Shown one piece after another: positions 23,939 through 32,471 of a stretch of DNA of 45,378 bases. The position numbers were made by a program, and so were the translations under genes. The stretch comes from an uncultured Flavobacteriia bacterium (GTDB lineage Bacteria; Bacteroidota; Bacteroidia; Flavobacteriales_D; Crocinitomicaceae): assembly GCA_937975705.1 (NCBI GenBank), contig CALJTX010000043.1, positions 1-45,378 of the forward strand. Reading direction: 5' to 3'. Under the pieces are notes generated by a model. The model ran no database searches, was not told the origin of the DNA, and was given only the letters and a program-made list of their open reading frames with translations. Positions within the stretch are counted from its first letter, which is position 1. Every line of letters starts with the position of its first letter.

Positions 23939-25003
23939 ATGAGGCACCTTATTGCTTTATTCCTTTTGCCTTTGTTGCTTTTGCCGTTTTTCAGCCAAGC
24001 ACAGGGGCTTGCGCAAAAAGAACAAGAAGCCTTCAAACTCCTGACCGCGCTCCGCTCGAGCAAAGACGACACCCAAACCCTCAAATTGCACGCCGATTTC
24101 AAAAAAGCAATGTCCGAACTCGTGCGCAGCAAAGATTTCTTTGACTTTCCCTTACAAGTACTCAAAATTGCCGACCTCAAAAGCAATGACCAAACCGTTC
24201 GCTTGCTCACTTGGAACGTCGAGTTGGCCGATCTGTCCAATACCTATGGTGGTTTTGTCTTGCGCAAAGAAGAAGGCAAAGAGCGGGTGTTGGTGCTCGA
24301 ACTCATCGATATCCTCGACCCTTACAGCAGCAAACCGGAAAATGTAGTCGATACCAAAAACTGGTATGGTGCGATCTACTATAAAATCATCGATTTCTCG
24401 TTTCAAGGCAAAACCCAATATTTACTTTTTGGCTACGATGGCGGTACCACCATGAGCAATTTCAAGTTATTAGATGTCCTGAGTTTTACCGGACAGACTG
24501 CTAAATTTGGTAGCCCTGTGTTCAAAGACCCAAAGTCGCTGAAAAAACGCGTTGTTTTTGAATATTCCAATATGGCCAGTATGTCGCTAGAGTTTGAGCC
24601 CAAGCGTGCGCGCATCGTCTTTGACCACCTTTCTCCAGAATCTCCTGCCTTAGAAGGTGTGAACTCATATTATTTTCCAGATATGTCTTACGACGCTTAC
24701 GTTTATGACTACGACCGCGAAATCTGGAACCTCGAAGCCGATGTCGTTGCCACCAACCCAGAAGACGTCGGCGAGCGCTATTATTATGCCCTCAATCAAA
24801 AAACAGGTAAAGTTGAAAAGAACCGCATGCGCGGTGACTGGATGAACCCGTCTGATGCCGAAAACCCTAGCAATGGGACGCATCAAGCAGCGCTTCCTGT
24901 TCCGCAAAATGACGCCGATTTACCCTACACCAAAAGACACAAAAATAAAAAGCGTTTCCGTCTTTTTAACAAACGCAGCAACCCAGAATCTTACCAAGAA
25001 TAA
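23939..25003 (+). CDS. Exported conserved protein of unknown function
   Basis: A 354-residue protein that I cannot assign to a family. Residues 1-20 are a clear signal peptide (RHLIALFLLPLLLLPFFSQAQ). The mature part looks like a soluble beta-rich domain with recurring hydrophobic strands (VRLLTWNVELADL, YGAIYYKIIDFS, TQYLLFGYDGG, KRVVFEYSNMASMSLEF, RIVFDHLSP). It ends in a very basic tail (RHKNKKRFRLFNKRSN). There are no cysteines in the mature part and no visible enzyme motif. It stands 5 bases upstream of the CvfB-like gene and is probably co-transcribed with it. Location in the periplasm is inferred from the signal peptide. Confidence 0.7.
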   Translation: MRHLIALFLLPLLLLPFFSQAQGLAQKEQEAFKLLTALRSSKDDTQTLKLHADFKKAMSELVRSKDFFDFPLQVLKIADLKSNDQTVRLLTWNVELADLSNTYGGFVLRKEEGKERVLVLELIDILDPYSSKPENVVDTKNWYGAIYYKIIDFSFQGKTQYLLFGYDGGTTMSNFKLLDVLSFTGQTAKFGSPVFKDPKSLKKRVVFEYSNMASMSLEFEPKRARIVFDHLSPESPALEGVNSYYFPDMSYDAYVYDYDREIWNLEADVVATNPEDVGERYYYALNQKTGKVEKNRMRGDWMNPSDAENPSNGTHQAALPVPQNDADLPYTKRHKNKKRFRLFNKRSNPESYQE

Positions 25004-25008
25004 GCCCT

Positions 25009-25851
25009 ATGCAACTCGGAAAAATAAATAAACTCACCATCAAGCGCTTTGCACCTCCAGGAGCTTATCTTGTCGATTTACAAGAAAATGAAATCTTGCT
25101 ACCCAACAAATACCTGACGCCAGATATGGAAGAAGGCACGGATGTAGACGTTTTTGTCATGAAAGATTCCTCGGAGCGCATGGTGGCCGTCACTGAAAGA
25201 CCCTATTTACTACTCGGCGACTTCGCTTTTTTGGATGTTGTTGAGGTCAATCCGTATGGCGCTTTTGTAGACTGGGGCCTCGACAAAGATTTGTTTGTGC
25301 CTTTTGCCGAACAACGCCAGCGTCTAGAAATTGGCGACCGCCATTTATTTACACTTCTCTACGACTTTGAAACCGACCGCTTGTTTGGCAGCATGAAAAT
25401 CAAAAAAGTACTGAGCCCTTGTCAAGACATGAGTTTGGAAGGTCAGGAAGTTGATCTTTTGATCTGCGATGAAGGAAAACTGGGTAGAAATGTCATTGTC
25501 AATAGCCGCTACGAAGGGCTCATTTTTCGAGACCACCTCAACCAACCCGTGCAAAGCGAACAAGAATGTAAAGGTTACGTTGCCAAAGTACGAGAAGATG
25601 GCAAATTAGATATTCGCCTAGAAGTACCCAATGACAGCCGTTACGATGCTGCCGAGCAAAAAATATTAGATGTGCTCGCAGCCCAAGAAGGCTTTTTAGC
25701 CCTCACCGATAAAAGCGACCCAGATGAGGTGCGCGCTGTGCTCGGACTGAGTAAAAAAACGTTCAAGCAAGCCATTGGCAAGTTGTATAAACACAGACGT
25801 ATTGCGTTGGAGGCAGAAGGCATTCGCTCCTTGAACAACCCCAGAGTTTAA
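25009..25851 (+). CDS. S1-domain RNA-binding protein, CvfB-like
   Basis: A 280-residue cytoplasmic protein of the CvfB/YitL family. An N-terminal S1-like barrel (residues 1-65, beginning LGKINKLTIKRFAPPGAYLVD) is followed by a second S1 domain (about 66-140, LDVVEVNPYGAFVDWGL, LFVPFAEQ). A third barrel covers about 150-205. The C-terminus is a winged-helix domain (SDPDEVRAVLGLSKKTFKQAIGKLYKHRRI, split here at the hinge near residue 245). Family members bind RNA and affect gene expression. The stop overlaps that of the convergent AIM24 gene by 4 bases. Confidence 0.9.
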   Translation: MQLGKINKLTIKRFAPPGAYLVDLQENEILLPNKYLTPDMEEGTDVDVFVMKDSSERMVAVTERPYLLLGDFAFLDVVEVNPYGAFVDWGLDKDLFVPFAEQRQRLEIGDRHLFTLLYDFETDRLFGSMKIKKVLSPCQDMSLEGQEVDLLICDEGKLGRNVIVNSRYEGLIFRDHLNQPVQSEQECKGYVAKVREDGKLDIRLEVPNDSRYDAAEQKILDVLAAQEGFLALTDKSDPDEVRAVLGLSKKTFKQAIGKLYKHRRIALEAEGIRSLNNPRV

Positions 25852-26636
25852 CGTCCGTCGCCGTCTAAGATATTGCCCAAACCACCTAAAATGCCACCTT
25901 CCTCTTTGCGGGTAGTGGTGCTATAAGCTAAAATTCTGGAGGCCAATCTGGAAATAGGCAAGCTTTGCAACCAAACTTTTCCAGGTCCTTTGAGCGTGGC
26001 AAAAAACAAGCCCTCACCCCCGAAAATAGTGTTTTTGATGCCCCCAACAAATTGGATATCGTAGTCAATCTCTTGCGTGTAGGCGACAATGCAACCTGTA
26101 TCTACGCGCAATACTTCGCCGGGCTGGAGGGTTCTTTCCGTAATGTAACCACCTGCATGGCAGAACGCAAATCCATCGCCCTCTAGCTTTTGCATAATGA
26201 AACCTTCGCCACCAAACAATCCGGTACCGAGCTTTCTTTGGAATTCAATGCCCACACTTACGCCTTTTGCCGCGCACAAAAATGCGTCCTTCTGACAAAC
26301 AATTTTGCCATTGTATTGCAATAAATCAAATGCGATAATCTTGCCAGGATACGGCGAGGCAAAAGCCACACGCGCCTTTCCAAAACCTTGATTGGTAAAA
26401 GCCGTCATGAATAAACTCTCACCCGTAAGCAAGCGTTTACCCGCACTAAACAATTTACCCATAAAGCCCGTCTGTGCGGAGCCGTCGCCAAAAATTGTTT
26501 GCATCTCGATGGCTTGATCCATGTACATAAAGGCGCCTGCCTCAGCAATTGCGGTTTCTTGCGGATCGAGCTCGATTTCGATGAGCTGCATTTCTTCTCC
26601 TTTGATGAAGTAGTCGATTTCGTGGTTACTGCGCAT
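25848..26636 (-). CDS. AIM24 / TIGR00266 family protein
   Basis: A 262-residue protein of the AIM24 (DUF124) family. It is a beta-rich TRAP-like double-barrel fold with glycine-rich turns (AGAFMYMDQAIEMQT, GEGLFFATLKGPGKVWLQS) and a C-terminal Gly-rich tail (EEGGILGGLGNILDGDG). Yeast Aim24 is mitochondrial; the bacterial role is unknown. The frame is open further upstream, but the ATG ending at 26636 (MRSNHEIDYFIKGEEMQ) matches the family start. It is divergent from gpsA, with 59 bases between them. Confidence 0.9.
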   Translation of the reverse strand: MRSNHEIDYFIKGEEMQLIEIELDPQETAIAEAGAFMYMDQAIEMQTIFGDGSAQTGFMGKLFSAGKRLLTGESLFMTAFTNQGFGKARVAFASPYPGKIIAFDLLQYNGKIVCQKDAFLCAAKGVSVGIEFQRKLGTGLFGGEGFIMQKLEGDGFAFCHAGGYITERTLQPGEVLRVDTGCIVAYTQEIDYDIQFVGGIKNTIFGGEGLFFATLKGPGKVWLQSLPISRLASRILAYSTTTRKEEGGILGGLGNILDGDGR

Positions 26637-26683
26637 GTTTTTTTCTTGTAAAATTAGCAACAAAGTAGTTGCGGAGGATTGTT

Positions 26684-26691
26684 TAACTTTG
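26684..26691 (+). promoter_or_regulatory. -7 box abutting the gpsA start
   Basis: TAACTTTG is a perfect TAnnTTTG and only 4 bases separate it from the gpsA ATG at 26696. Transcription would start at or inside the start codon region. A -33 TTG is present only at a short 12-base spacing. Confidence 0.5.
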
Positions 26692-26695
26692 CCAA

Positions 26696-27694
26696 ATGGA
26701 AACACCACAAAAAATTGCGGTCATAGGCGGAGGCAGCTGGGCTACAGCGTTGGTCAAAATTCTTTGCAACAATTGCACGCAAGTCCATTGGTGGATGCGC
26801 AGCGAAGAGGCCATTGCACACATCCAGCAATTTGGACACAATCCCAAATACCTTCAGTCTGTGGCTTTTGACACCAAACAATTGGTCTTGAGTCAGGATC
26901 TCGAAGGCACTTTAGCTGCTGTCGATTGGGTCATTATTGCCACGCCGGCTGCTTTTCTGGAAGAAGCCTTTGCGGGTATTGGCGCAAGCCATTTTGCCAA
27001 TAAAGTAGTTTTTTCTGCTGTAAAAGGAATTATACCAGCTTACAATGCCATACCGGCGCGCTTCATTCACAAAAGTTTTGACGTGCCCTATGACCACATC
27101 GGCATCATTTCAGGCCCCTGCCATGCAGAAGAAGTGGCCCTGGAGCGCCTCTCTTATCTCACATTAGCTTGTTCCAATGCGCAATATGCCCAGCAAATGG
27201 CTGCAGCATTGAGTTGTCGCTACATCAAAACCACCACCAGCGACGACCTTTTTGGTACAGAATTCTCAGCAGTGCTCAAAAATGTCTATGCGTTAGCGGC
27301 AGGAATTTGCCACGGGTTGGGCTACGGCGATAACTTTCAAGCCGTCTTGGTATCCAACGCCATTCAAGAAATTGAGCGCTTTATAGATGTTTTGCACCCC
27401 GTTCACCGCGACACCAAAACAAGCGCCTACCTCGGCGACCTCTTGGTCACGGCCTATTCCAACTTTTCGCGCAACCGTACCTTTGGCTTCATGATAGGCA
27501 AAGGGTATTCGGTCAAAAGTGCACAACTCGAAATGAACATGATTGCAGAAGGATATTACGCGACAAAAAGCCTTCATGAAATCAATCAAAAATTCGGGGT
27601 CGACATGCCCATACTTACGGCTGTTTACCACATCATTTATGAGCAAACAGACCCTACTGTAGAAATGAAAATTTTAGCTGAAAAACTTGCTTAA
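26696..27694 (+). CDS. gpsA: Glycerol-3-phosphate dehydrogenase [NAD(P)+]
   Basis: A 332-residue enzyme that reduces dihydroxyacetone phosphate to sn-glycerol 3-phosphate for phospholipid synthesis. The nucleotide motif is at the very N-terminus (IAVIGGGSWATALVKIL). The conserved segments VVFSAVKGI, IISGPCHAEEVALERL, FGTEFSAVLKNVYALAAGI and YLGDLLVTAYSNFSRNR include the catalytic Lys in LKNVYAL. It ends one base before the lysC start, so the two genes form an operon although their pathways differ. Confidence 0.95.
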   Translation: METPQKIAVIGGGSWATALVKILCNNCTQVHWWMRSEEAIAHIQQFGHNPKYLQSVAFDTKQLVLSQDLEGTLAAVDWVIIATPAAFLEEAFAGIGASHFANKVVFSAVKGIIPAYNAIPARFIHKSFDVPYDHIGIISGPCHAEEVALERLSYLTLACSNAQYAQQMAAALSCRYIKTTTSDDLFGTEFSAVLKNVYALAAGICHGLGYGDNFQAVLVSNAIQEIERFIDVLHPVHRDTKTSAYLGDLLVTAYSNFSRNRTFGFMIGKGYSVKSAQLEMNMIAEGYYATKSLHEINQKFGVDMPILTAVYHIIYEQTDPTVEMKILAEKLA

Positions 27695-27695
27695 C

Positions 27696-28970
27696 ATGAA
27701 GGTTTTTAAATTTGGAGGCGCTTCGGTAAAAGACGCCGCTGCTGTCAAAAATGTGAGTGCGATCTTAGCACGTTACCCCAACCAGAAGCTACTTGTTGTC
27801 GTATCGGCCATGGGTAAAACAACCAATAAACTAGAAGAGCTCGTGACGGCGCTTTATGCCCAAGACCACCGAATTTATGCGGGTTTGCTCGACGATGTGA
27901 AGGCGTATCATCACGAAATTTTAGCGGGCTTATTTGCCGAAAGACATTTTCATATTTACCAAGAACTCGAAGACATCTTTGAGCAAATGGCGCAATTGTT
28001 TTTCAAACCTTTGGCAGAGAATCGCTCTTTTCAATATGACCAACTCGTTTCTTGCGGCGAACTCATTTCGAGCAAAATTTTGGCTGCCTATCTCACAGAC
28101 CAACGCTACAGTAGCACTTGGCTAGATGCCAAAGCACTCATCCGCACAGACAACCATTACCAAGAAGCACAAGTTGACTGGAACAAAACCACTGATTTAT
28201 GCCAACAACGCGTCAAGCAAGTATTTGAACAAGTAGATATCGCTATTACACAAGGTTTTATTGGTCACACCACAGAAGGTTTTACCACCACGCTCGGCCG
28301 AGAAGGTTCTGACTACAGCGCGGGTATTCTAGCCTATTGTTGTGAAGCAGAAAGCGTGACGATCTGGAAAGATGTACCCGGAATGCTCAATGCCGATCCA
28401 AAATACTTTGAACACACACAATTGCTGACCCAAATATCGTTCAAAGAAGCCATTGAATTGTCTTATTACGGTGCAAGTGTAATTCATCCAAAAACCGTAC
28501 AACCCCTACAGCAAAAAAATATTCCCTTGTATGTGCGCTCATTTATAGATCCGGCTGCTCCGGGCACAACCATTTCTGCCAACGCAGAACGCGATGCCCA
28601 AATTCCGTCCTATATTGTGAAGTTCAACCAAGTGTTGGTTACGTTTAGCTCCAAAGATTTTTCTTTTATAGCCGAAAAGCAACTCGCCGACATCTTTGCA
28701 GCACTTGCCAGCATGCAGGCGCATATCAACCTCATGCAAAATTCTGCACTCAATTTCTCTGTACTGATTGACCGCGACAAAATGGAGGTAGAAAAATTAC
28801 AATCTGTACTTGGAGCGCGCTTTCACATCCGCTACAACGAAAATTTAGAGCTCGTTACCATCCGTCATTACAACGACACCATTCTTGCTCAGATGAGCGC
28901 AGGCAAAACAAATTTAGTGAGCCAACAGACCCGCACTACGGCCCGCTTGGTTTTGCAGCCGAAAGCTTGA
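27696..28970 (+). CDS. lysC: Aspartate kinase (monofunctional)
   Basis: A 424-residue kinase that phosphorylates L-aspartate in the first step of the lysine, threonine and methionine pathway. The kinase domain begins with VFKFGGASVKDAAAVKN and has LVVVSAMGKTTNKLEEL, the GREGSDYSAGILAY motif and DVPGMLNADP. The last 110 residues look like the regulatory ACT region (VTFSSKDFSFIAEKQL, FSVLIDRDKM), so feedback control is likely. There is no homoserine dehydrogenase domain. The ATG at 27696 gives the family N-terminus; a start three codons earlier would overlap gpsA. Confidence 0.93.
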   Translation: MKVFKFGGASVKDAAAVKNVSAILARYPNQKLLVVVSAMGKTTNKLEELVTALYAQDHRIYAGLLDDVKAYHHEILAGLFAERHFHIYQELEDIFEQMAQLFFKPLAENRSFQYDQLVSCGELISSKILAAYLTDQRYSSTWLDAKALIRTDNHYQEAQVDWNKTTDLCQQRVKQVFEQVDIAITQGFIGHTTEGFTTTLGREGSDYSAGILAYCCEAESVTIWKDVPGMLNADPKYFEHTQLLTQISFKEAIELSYYGASVIHPKTVQPLQQKNIPLYVRSFIDPAAPGTTISANAERDAQIPSYIVKFNQVLVTFSSKDFSFIAEKQLADIFAALASMQAHINLMQNSALNFSVLIDRDKMEVEKLQSVLGARFHIRYNENLELVTIRHYNDTILAQMSAGKTNLVSQQTRTTARLVLQPKA

Positions 28971-29033
28971 TTTTTTATTTAGAAAGATTCAAAATACCAC
29001 AAAAAAGGTATGCGGATTTTCTCGAAATGGGCT

Positions 29034-29041
29034 TACTTTTG
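29034..29041 (+). promoter_or_regulatory. -7 box abutting the feoA start
   Basis: TACTTTTG matches TAnnTTTG and ends 3 bases before the ATG at 29045. If used, the feoA mRNA would be leaderless. No clear -33 TTG was found. Confidence 0.45.
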
Positions 29042-29044
29042 CAT

Positions 29045-29272
29045 ATGTCCCAAACTTTGGATTCCATTTCTTTAAACGAACTCGTAGAAATTGCAGCTAT
29101 TGCCAACAATGCCATAGCTCCTAAGCTCACCGAAATGGGCCTCACCAAAGGTCAGAAAATCAAGGCCATATTCAAGGCGCCTTTTGGCGACCCCATCGCC
29201 TACGAAATCAACGGCAACATCATTTCTATGCGCAAAGAAGAAGCCATGCAAGTAGAAGTCCAAATGGCTTAA
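29045..29272 (+). CDS. feoA: Ferrous iron transport accessory protein FeoA
   Basis: A 75-residue SH3-like protein that assists FeoB from the cytoplasmic side. The sequence shows LTEMGLTKGQKIKAIFKAPF, with the MGLTxG motif of FeoA, then GDPIAYEINGNIISMRKEEA, the usual end of the barrel. The frame is open upstream to 28967. The extra residues are not FeoA-like and a -7 box lies within them, so the ATG at 29045 is the start. feoB begins 26 bases after its stop and has a -7 box of its own. Confidence 0.93.
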   Translation: MSQTLDSISLNELVEIAAIANNAIAPKLTEMGLTKGQKIKAIFKAPFGDPIAYEINGNIISMRKEEAMQVEVQMA

Positions 29273-29284
29273 AGCAAATTTCAG

Positions 29285-29292
29285 TAGCTTTG
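29285..29292 (+). promoter_or_regulatory. -7 box abutting the feoB start
   Basis: TAGCTTTG matches TAnnTTTG and ends 6 bases before the feoB ATG at 29299, in the feoA-feoB gap. It would make feoB partly independent of feoA and its mRNA nearly leaderless. Confidence 0.45.
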
Positions 29293-29298
29293 TAAGTC

Positions 29299-31239
29299 AT
29301 GAAAATCGCATTATTCGGCAATCCCAACACAGGCAAGAGCACTATCTTCAATATGCTGACTGGTTTGCGTCAGCAAGTGGGCAACTTTCCGGGCGTTACC
29401 GTAGATAAAAAAAAGGGCAGCATCAAAACTGCACAAGGACAGCACCAACTCACAGACTTCCCCGGTACCTACAGTATATTCGCGCGCTCTTTAGATGAGC
29501 AAGTGGTCAAGGAAGTCCTCGGCAACCCACTGCATCCCGATTATCCTGATGCCATCATTTACGTGGCCGACGCCGCCAATTTGGAGCGCAATCTTTTGTT
29601 TTTTAGCCAACTTTATGACCTCGGCTTTCCGATACTCTTGGTGCTCAATATGTGGGATCGCGCACAACAAAAAGGCCTCGACATCCAACTCGACTTACTC
29701 CAAAATAACTTCCCCGCTGCGGCTGTAGTAACTGCCAATGCCCGGGTTTCTCTTGGAAAAGACCGCATTATCAAAGCGCTCGACCAACTCCAAAGCGGCG
29801 CAAGAACTGCATTCCATGACCACGATTTTCAAACACTGCAAACCGACGCCGAACAAACCCGAAACTCCGACGATCGGCTGCAAAAAATCAGGTCGCTACA
29901 ACTCGTAGCGGCTGCAAAGCACAAAACTGCCAATCAGTCCACGCGCCTAGACCGCATCCTGACGCATCGCATTTATGGCTACCTGATCTTTTCGGCCATT
30001 CTACTCATCATTTTTCAGTTCATATTTAGCTTTGCGAGTATCCCGATGGACTTCATCGACGGGCAATTTGTGCATTTAAGCAGCTGGAGTGCAGCACATT
30101 TACCCGACGGTTTGCTTAGCAAACTACTCACCCAAGGCCTTATCCCCGGAATTGGCGGCGTGTTGGTTTTTGTCCCACAAATTGCCATCCTGTTTTTCTT
30201 TATCGCACTTTTAGAAGAGAGTGGCTATTTGTCGCGCGTTGTATTTATTATGGATCGCCTGATGCGCCCTTTTGGACTCAATGGCAAAAGTGTTGTGCCG
30301 CTACTGTCTAGCGTGGCCTGTGCCATACCAGGCATCATGTCAGCCCGAACCATTTCAGACTGGAAAGAACGCCTCATTACCATCTTAGTAGCCCCATTTA
30401 TGAGCTGCTCCGCAAGAATACCCGTTTATACCTTATTGATCAGTTTGGTAATTCCGAAGATCTATATTGGCGGTATTTTGAGTTTGCAAGGCCTCGTTTT
30501 GTTTGGCTTGTATTTACTCGGAATCATTTTTGCCTTAGGCACGGCACTTTTGCTCAAACTACTCGTCAAGAGCCGCACGCCCGGGTTTCATCTAATGGAA
30601 CTACCCGACTACAAAACACCAAGACTCACCAACGTAGGCTTCACTGTCTTTGAAAAAGTGAAGGTTTTTGTCTTCGATGCCGGTAAAATAATTGTCGCTA
30701 TTTCCATCATTTTATGGGCCCTTGCAACATACGGCCCTAGCTCTAGACAACAAGCCCTGGACAATCTACATCAAACGCAAAGCTACACCTTTGCAACAAC
30801 AGCCAAACAGCAAGAACTCGATAACGCTTTATTGCTCTCTGAATCGTACATCGGTCATTTCGGCAAATGGATGGAGCCAGCAATTGCGCCACTTGGTTAC
30901 GACTGGAAAATAGGCATTGCCTTACTGAGCTCTTTTGCCGCTCGCGAAGTTTTTGTGGGTTCATTGGCCACTATTTATGCAGTTGGCGACGACAGCAGCA
31001 CCCAAAAACGTTTGATTGAGAAGCTCAAAGAAGAAAAGAACGACCACGGACAAACCACCTATAGTTTGGCAACAGGTGCCTCCTTGCTCGTGTTTTATGT
31101 GTTCGCAATGCAATGCATGGCGACACTCGCGGTTGTAAAGCGCGAAACAAATTCATGGAAATGGCCCCTCCTTCAACTTGGGTTCATGGGTGTCATTGCT
31201 TATTTGAGTGCATTTTTAGTGTATCAACTATTGGTTTAA
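29299..31239 (+). CDS. feoB: Ferrous iron transporter FeoB
   Basis: A 646-residue inner-membrane Fe(II) transporter with an N-terminal G domain. G1 is GNPNTGKST (residues 7-15), G3 is DFPGTYS, and G4 is LNMWDRAQ with the N-x-x-D specificity motif. The helical spacer to the membrane part is short. Two Gate-type membrane halves follow, with PGIGGVLVFVPQIAILFFF and a Cys-containing VACAIPGIMSARTI segment, then APFMSCSARIPVYTLL. The last helices include FAMQCMATLAVVKRE. Its length is slightly under E. coli FeoB (773). It is followed by a tiny FeoB-associated gene and corA. Confidence 0.96.
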   Translation: MKIALFGNPNTGKSTIFNMLTGLRQQVGNFPGVTVDKKKGSIKTAQGQHQLTDFPGTYSIFARSLDEQVVKEVLGNPLHPDYPDAIIYVADAANLERNLLFFSQLYDLGFPILLVLNMWDRAQQKGLDIQLDLLQNNFPAAAVVTANARVSLGKDRIIKALDQLQSGARTAFHDHDFQTLQTDAEQTRNSDDRLQKIRSLQLVAAAKHKTANQSTRLDRILTHRIYGYLIFSAILLIIFQFIFSFASIPMDFIDGQFVHLSSWSAAHLPDGLLSKLLTQGLIPGIGGVLVFVPQIAILFFFIALLEESGYLSRVVFIMDRLMRPFGLNGKSVVPLLSSVACAIPGIMSARTISDWKERLITILVAPFMSCSARIPVYTLLISLVIPKIYIGGILSLQGLVLFGLYLLGIIFALGTALLLKLLVKSRTPGFHLMELPDYKTPRLTNVGFTVFEKVKVFVFDAGKIIVAISIILWALATYGPSSRQQALDNLHQTQSYTFATTAKQQELDNALLLSESYIGHFGKWMEPAIAPLGYDWKIGIALLSSFAAREVFVGSLATIYAVGDDSSTQKRLIEKLKEEKNDHGQTTYSLATGASLLVFYVFAMQCMATLAVVKRETNSWKWPLLQLGFMGVIAYLSAFLVYQLLV

Positions 31240-31263
31240 ATACTTTATCGCTATCTTTCACTG

Positions 31264-31407
31264 ATGCAACAAATATTGGTCATGATATTCATTCTCTGCG
31301 CAGGAATTTACCTGTTGAGGCATGTTTACCAATTGTTTTTTAAGCAACATGACCACTGCAAGGGTTGCGGACTCACGCCAAAGCATTCCAATGAATCCAA
31401 CACATAA
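31264..31407 (+). CDS. FeoB-associated Cys-rich membrane protein (47 residues)
   Basis: A very short gene, easily missed, starting 24 bases after feoB. The product has one transmembrane helix at about residues 3-19 (QILVMIFILCAGIYLLR), a basic/aromatic stretch (VYQLFFKQHDH) and a CKGC pair (C32, C35). That is the layout of the small FeoB-associated Cys-rich proteins found after feoB in many Bacteroidota and Firmicutes. They are thought to help FeoB, perhaps by binding iron, but the role is unproven. Its end overlaps the corA start by 17 bases in another frame, suggesting coupled translation. Confidence 0.8.
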   Translation: MQQILVMIFILCAGIYLLRHVYQLFFKQHDHCKGCGLTPKHSNESNT

Positions 31408-32398
31408 AGCACAAACTTATCAGTACAGCCATGATTTCTTTGCGGTAAAAACCGGTGGCGCATCCGATTTTGCCGATGAATTTGATCCACACCTTATCGA
31501 TACCGACAATGTTTTTTGGCTCAATTTTCATGGCTTAAATGACCGAGAAAGCATTGAAAAAATCTGTCAAAAAATAGGCCTTGACAAACTCAGTATAGAA
31601 AGTATCTTTTTGCCACTGCGCCGTGCCAAAGTAGAAGAATATCCGTCGTATTTGTTTTTTCAATTGCATACGCTGCGCAACAATTGTCAGGATGCTGAAC
31701 AAACAGACCAAATTACATTTATTCTAGGAGCCCATTATTTGCTCTCACTTCAGACCAATGAAGGCTTACATTTTGGCGAAGTCCGAGAACGCATTGAAAA
31801 ATCTAAGGGTAAAATCCGCAACCAAAAAGCTGACTTCTTATTATTTCGATTACTAGATGCCCTACTCGATGAGCTTTTTCTTTATACAAGCACTATATCA
31901 GAGGAAATTGATCGAATAGACCAGCGCATCCATACAGAGATGCAAACCGACTTACTTCGGTCCATTGAAGATCAAAAAAGAAACCTGATCAATCTCAGAA
32001 AAATAGTTCAACCAATTAAAGACTTACTTGCTTCACTTGAATCGATGGATAATCACTTGATAGAAGCCGGCAACAAACATTACTATAAAAATTTAAGAAA
32101 TAGTTGCCTTAGCTTATTAGAGGATGTCGAAGCGCACAAACAAATTTTAGATGGTCTGGCCAACTTATACTATGCGGTACAGGGCCAACGCATGAACCAC
32201 ATCATGAAAGTTTTAACGGTCGTGAGCAGCATATTTATTCCGCTGACTTTTATTGTTGGTGTATACGGCATGAATTTCAAGCACATGCCTGAATTAGACT
32301 ACCCATATGGTTATTATACGGTAGTTGGTGTGATGTTCGTGTTGAGTTTTAGTTTGCTTATTTTCTTCATGAAGCGCGGATGGCTCAAGCGCGAATAG
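31391..32398 (+). CDS. corA: CorA-family magnesium/cobalt transporter
   Basis: A 335-residue CorA-type transporter. A large N-terminal cytoplasmic domain is mostly alpha/beta, and a long helix (about residues 165-285, LLDALLDELFLYTSTISEEI onward) leads into two transmembrane helices at the C-terminus. Between them is the selectivity signature YGMNF at about residue 293-297. The C-terminus (MKRGWLKRE) is basic, as usual. The frame is open to 31322, but the ATG at 31391 is preferred because earlier codons lie inside the FeoB-associated gene and look unlike CorA. Position after the feo genes suggests a divalent-metal cluster. Confidence 0.93.
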   Translation: MNPTHKAQTYQYSHDFFAVKTGGASDFADEFDPHLIDTDNVFWLNFHGLNDRESIEKICQKIGLDKLSIESIFLPLRRAKVEEYPSYLFFQLHTLRNNCQDAEQTDQITFILGAHYLLSLQTNEGLHFGEVRERIEKSKGKIRNQKADFLLFRLLDALLDELFLYTSTISEEIDRIDQRIHTEMQTDLLRSIEDQKRNLINLRKIVQPIKDLLASLESMDNHLIEAGNKHYYKNLRNSCLSLLEDVEAHKQILDGLANLYYAVQGQRMNHIMKVLTVVSSIFIPLTFIVGVYGMNFKHMPELDYPYGYYTVVGVMFVLSFSLLIFFMKRGWLKRE

Positions 32399-32443
32399 AT
32401 GTTAATGAAGTGTTAAATACAAAATATGCCCAAAGAAGCTTCT

Positions 32444-32451
32444 TATCTTTC
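32444..32451 (+). promoter_or_regulatory. Weak -7 box for the DUF1573 gene
   Basis: TATCTTTC differs from TAnnTTTG only in the last base and lies 20 bases before the ATG at 32472. The gene sits in its own transcription unit, so a promoter is expected here. Confidence 0.35.
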
Positions 32452-32471
32452 GGAAAGTTAAACTGAAACAT

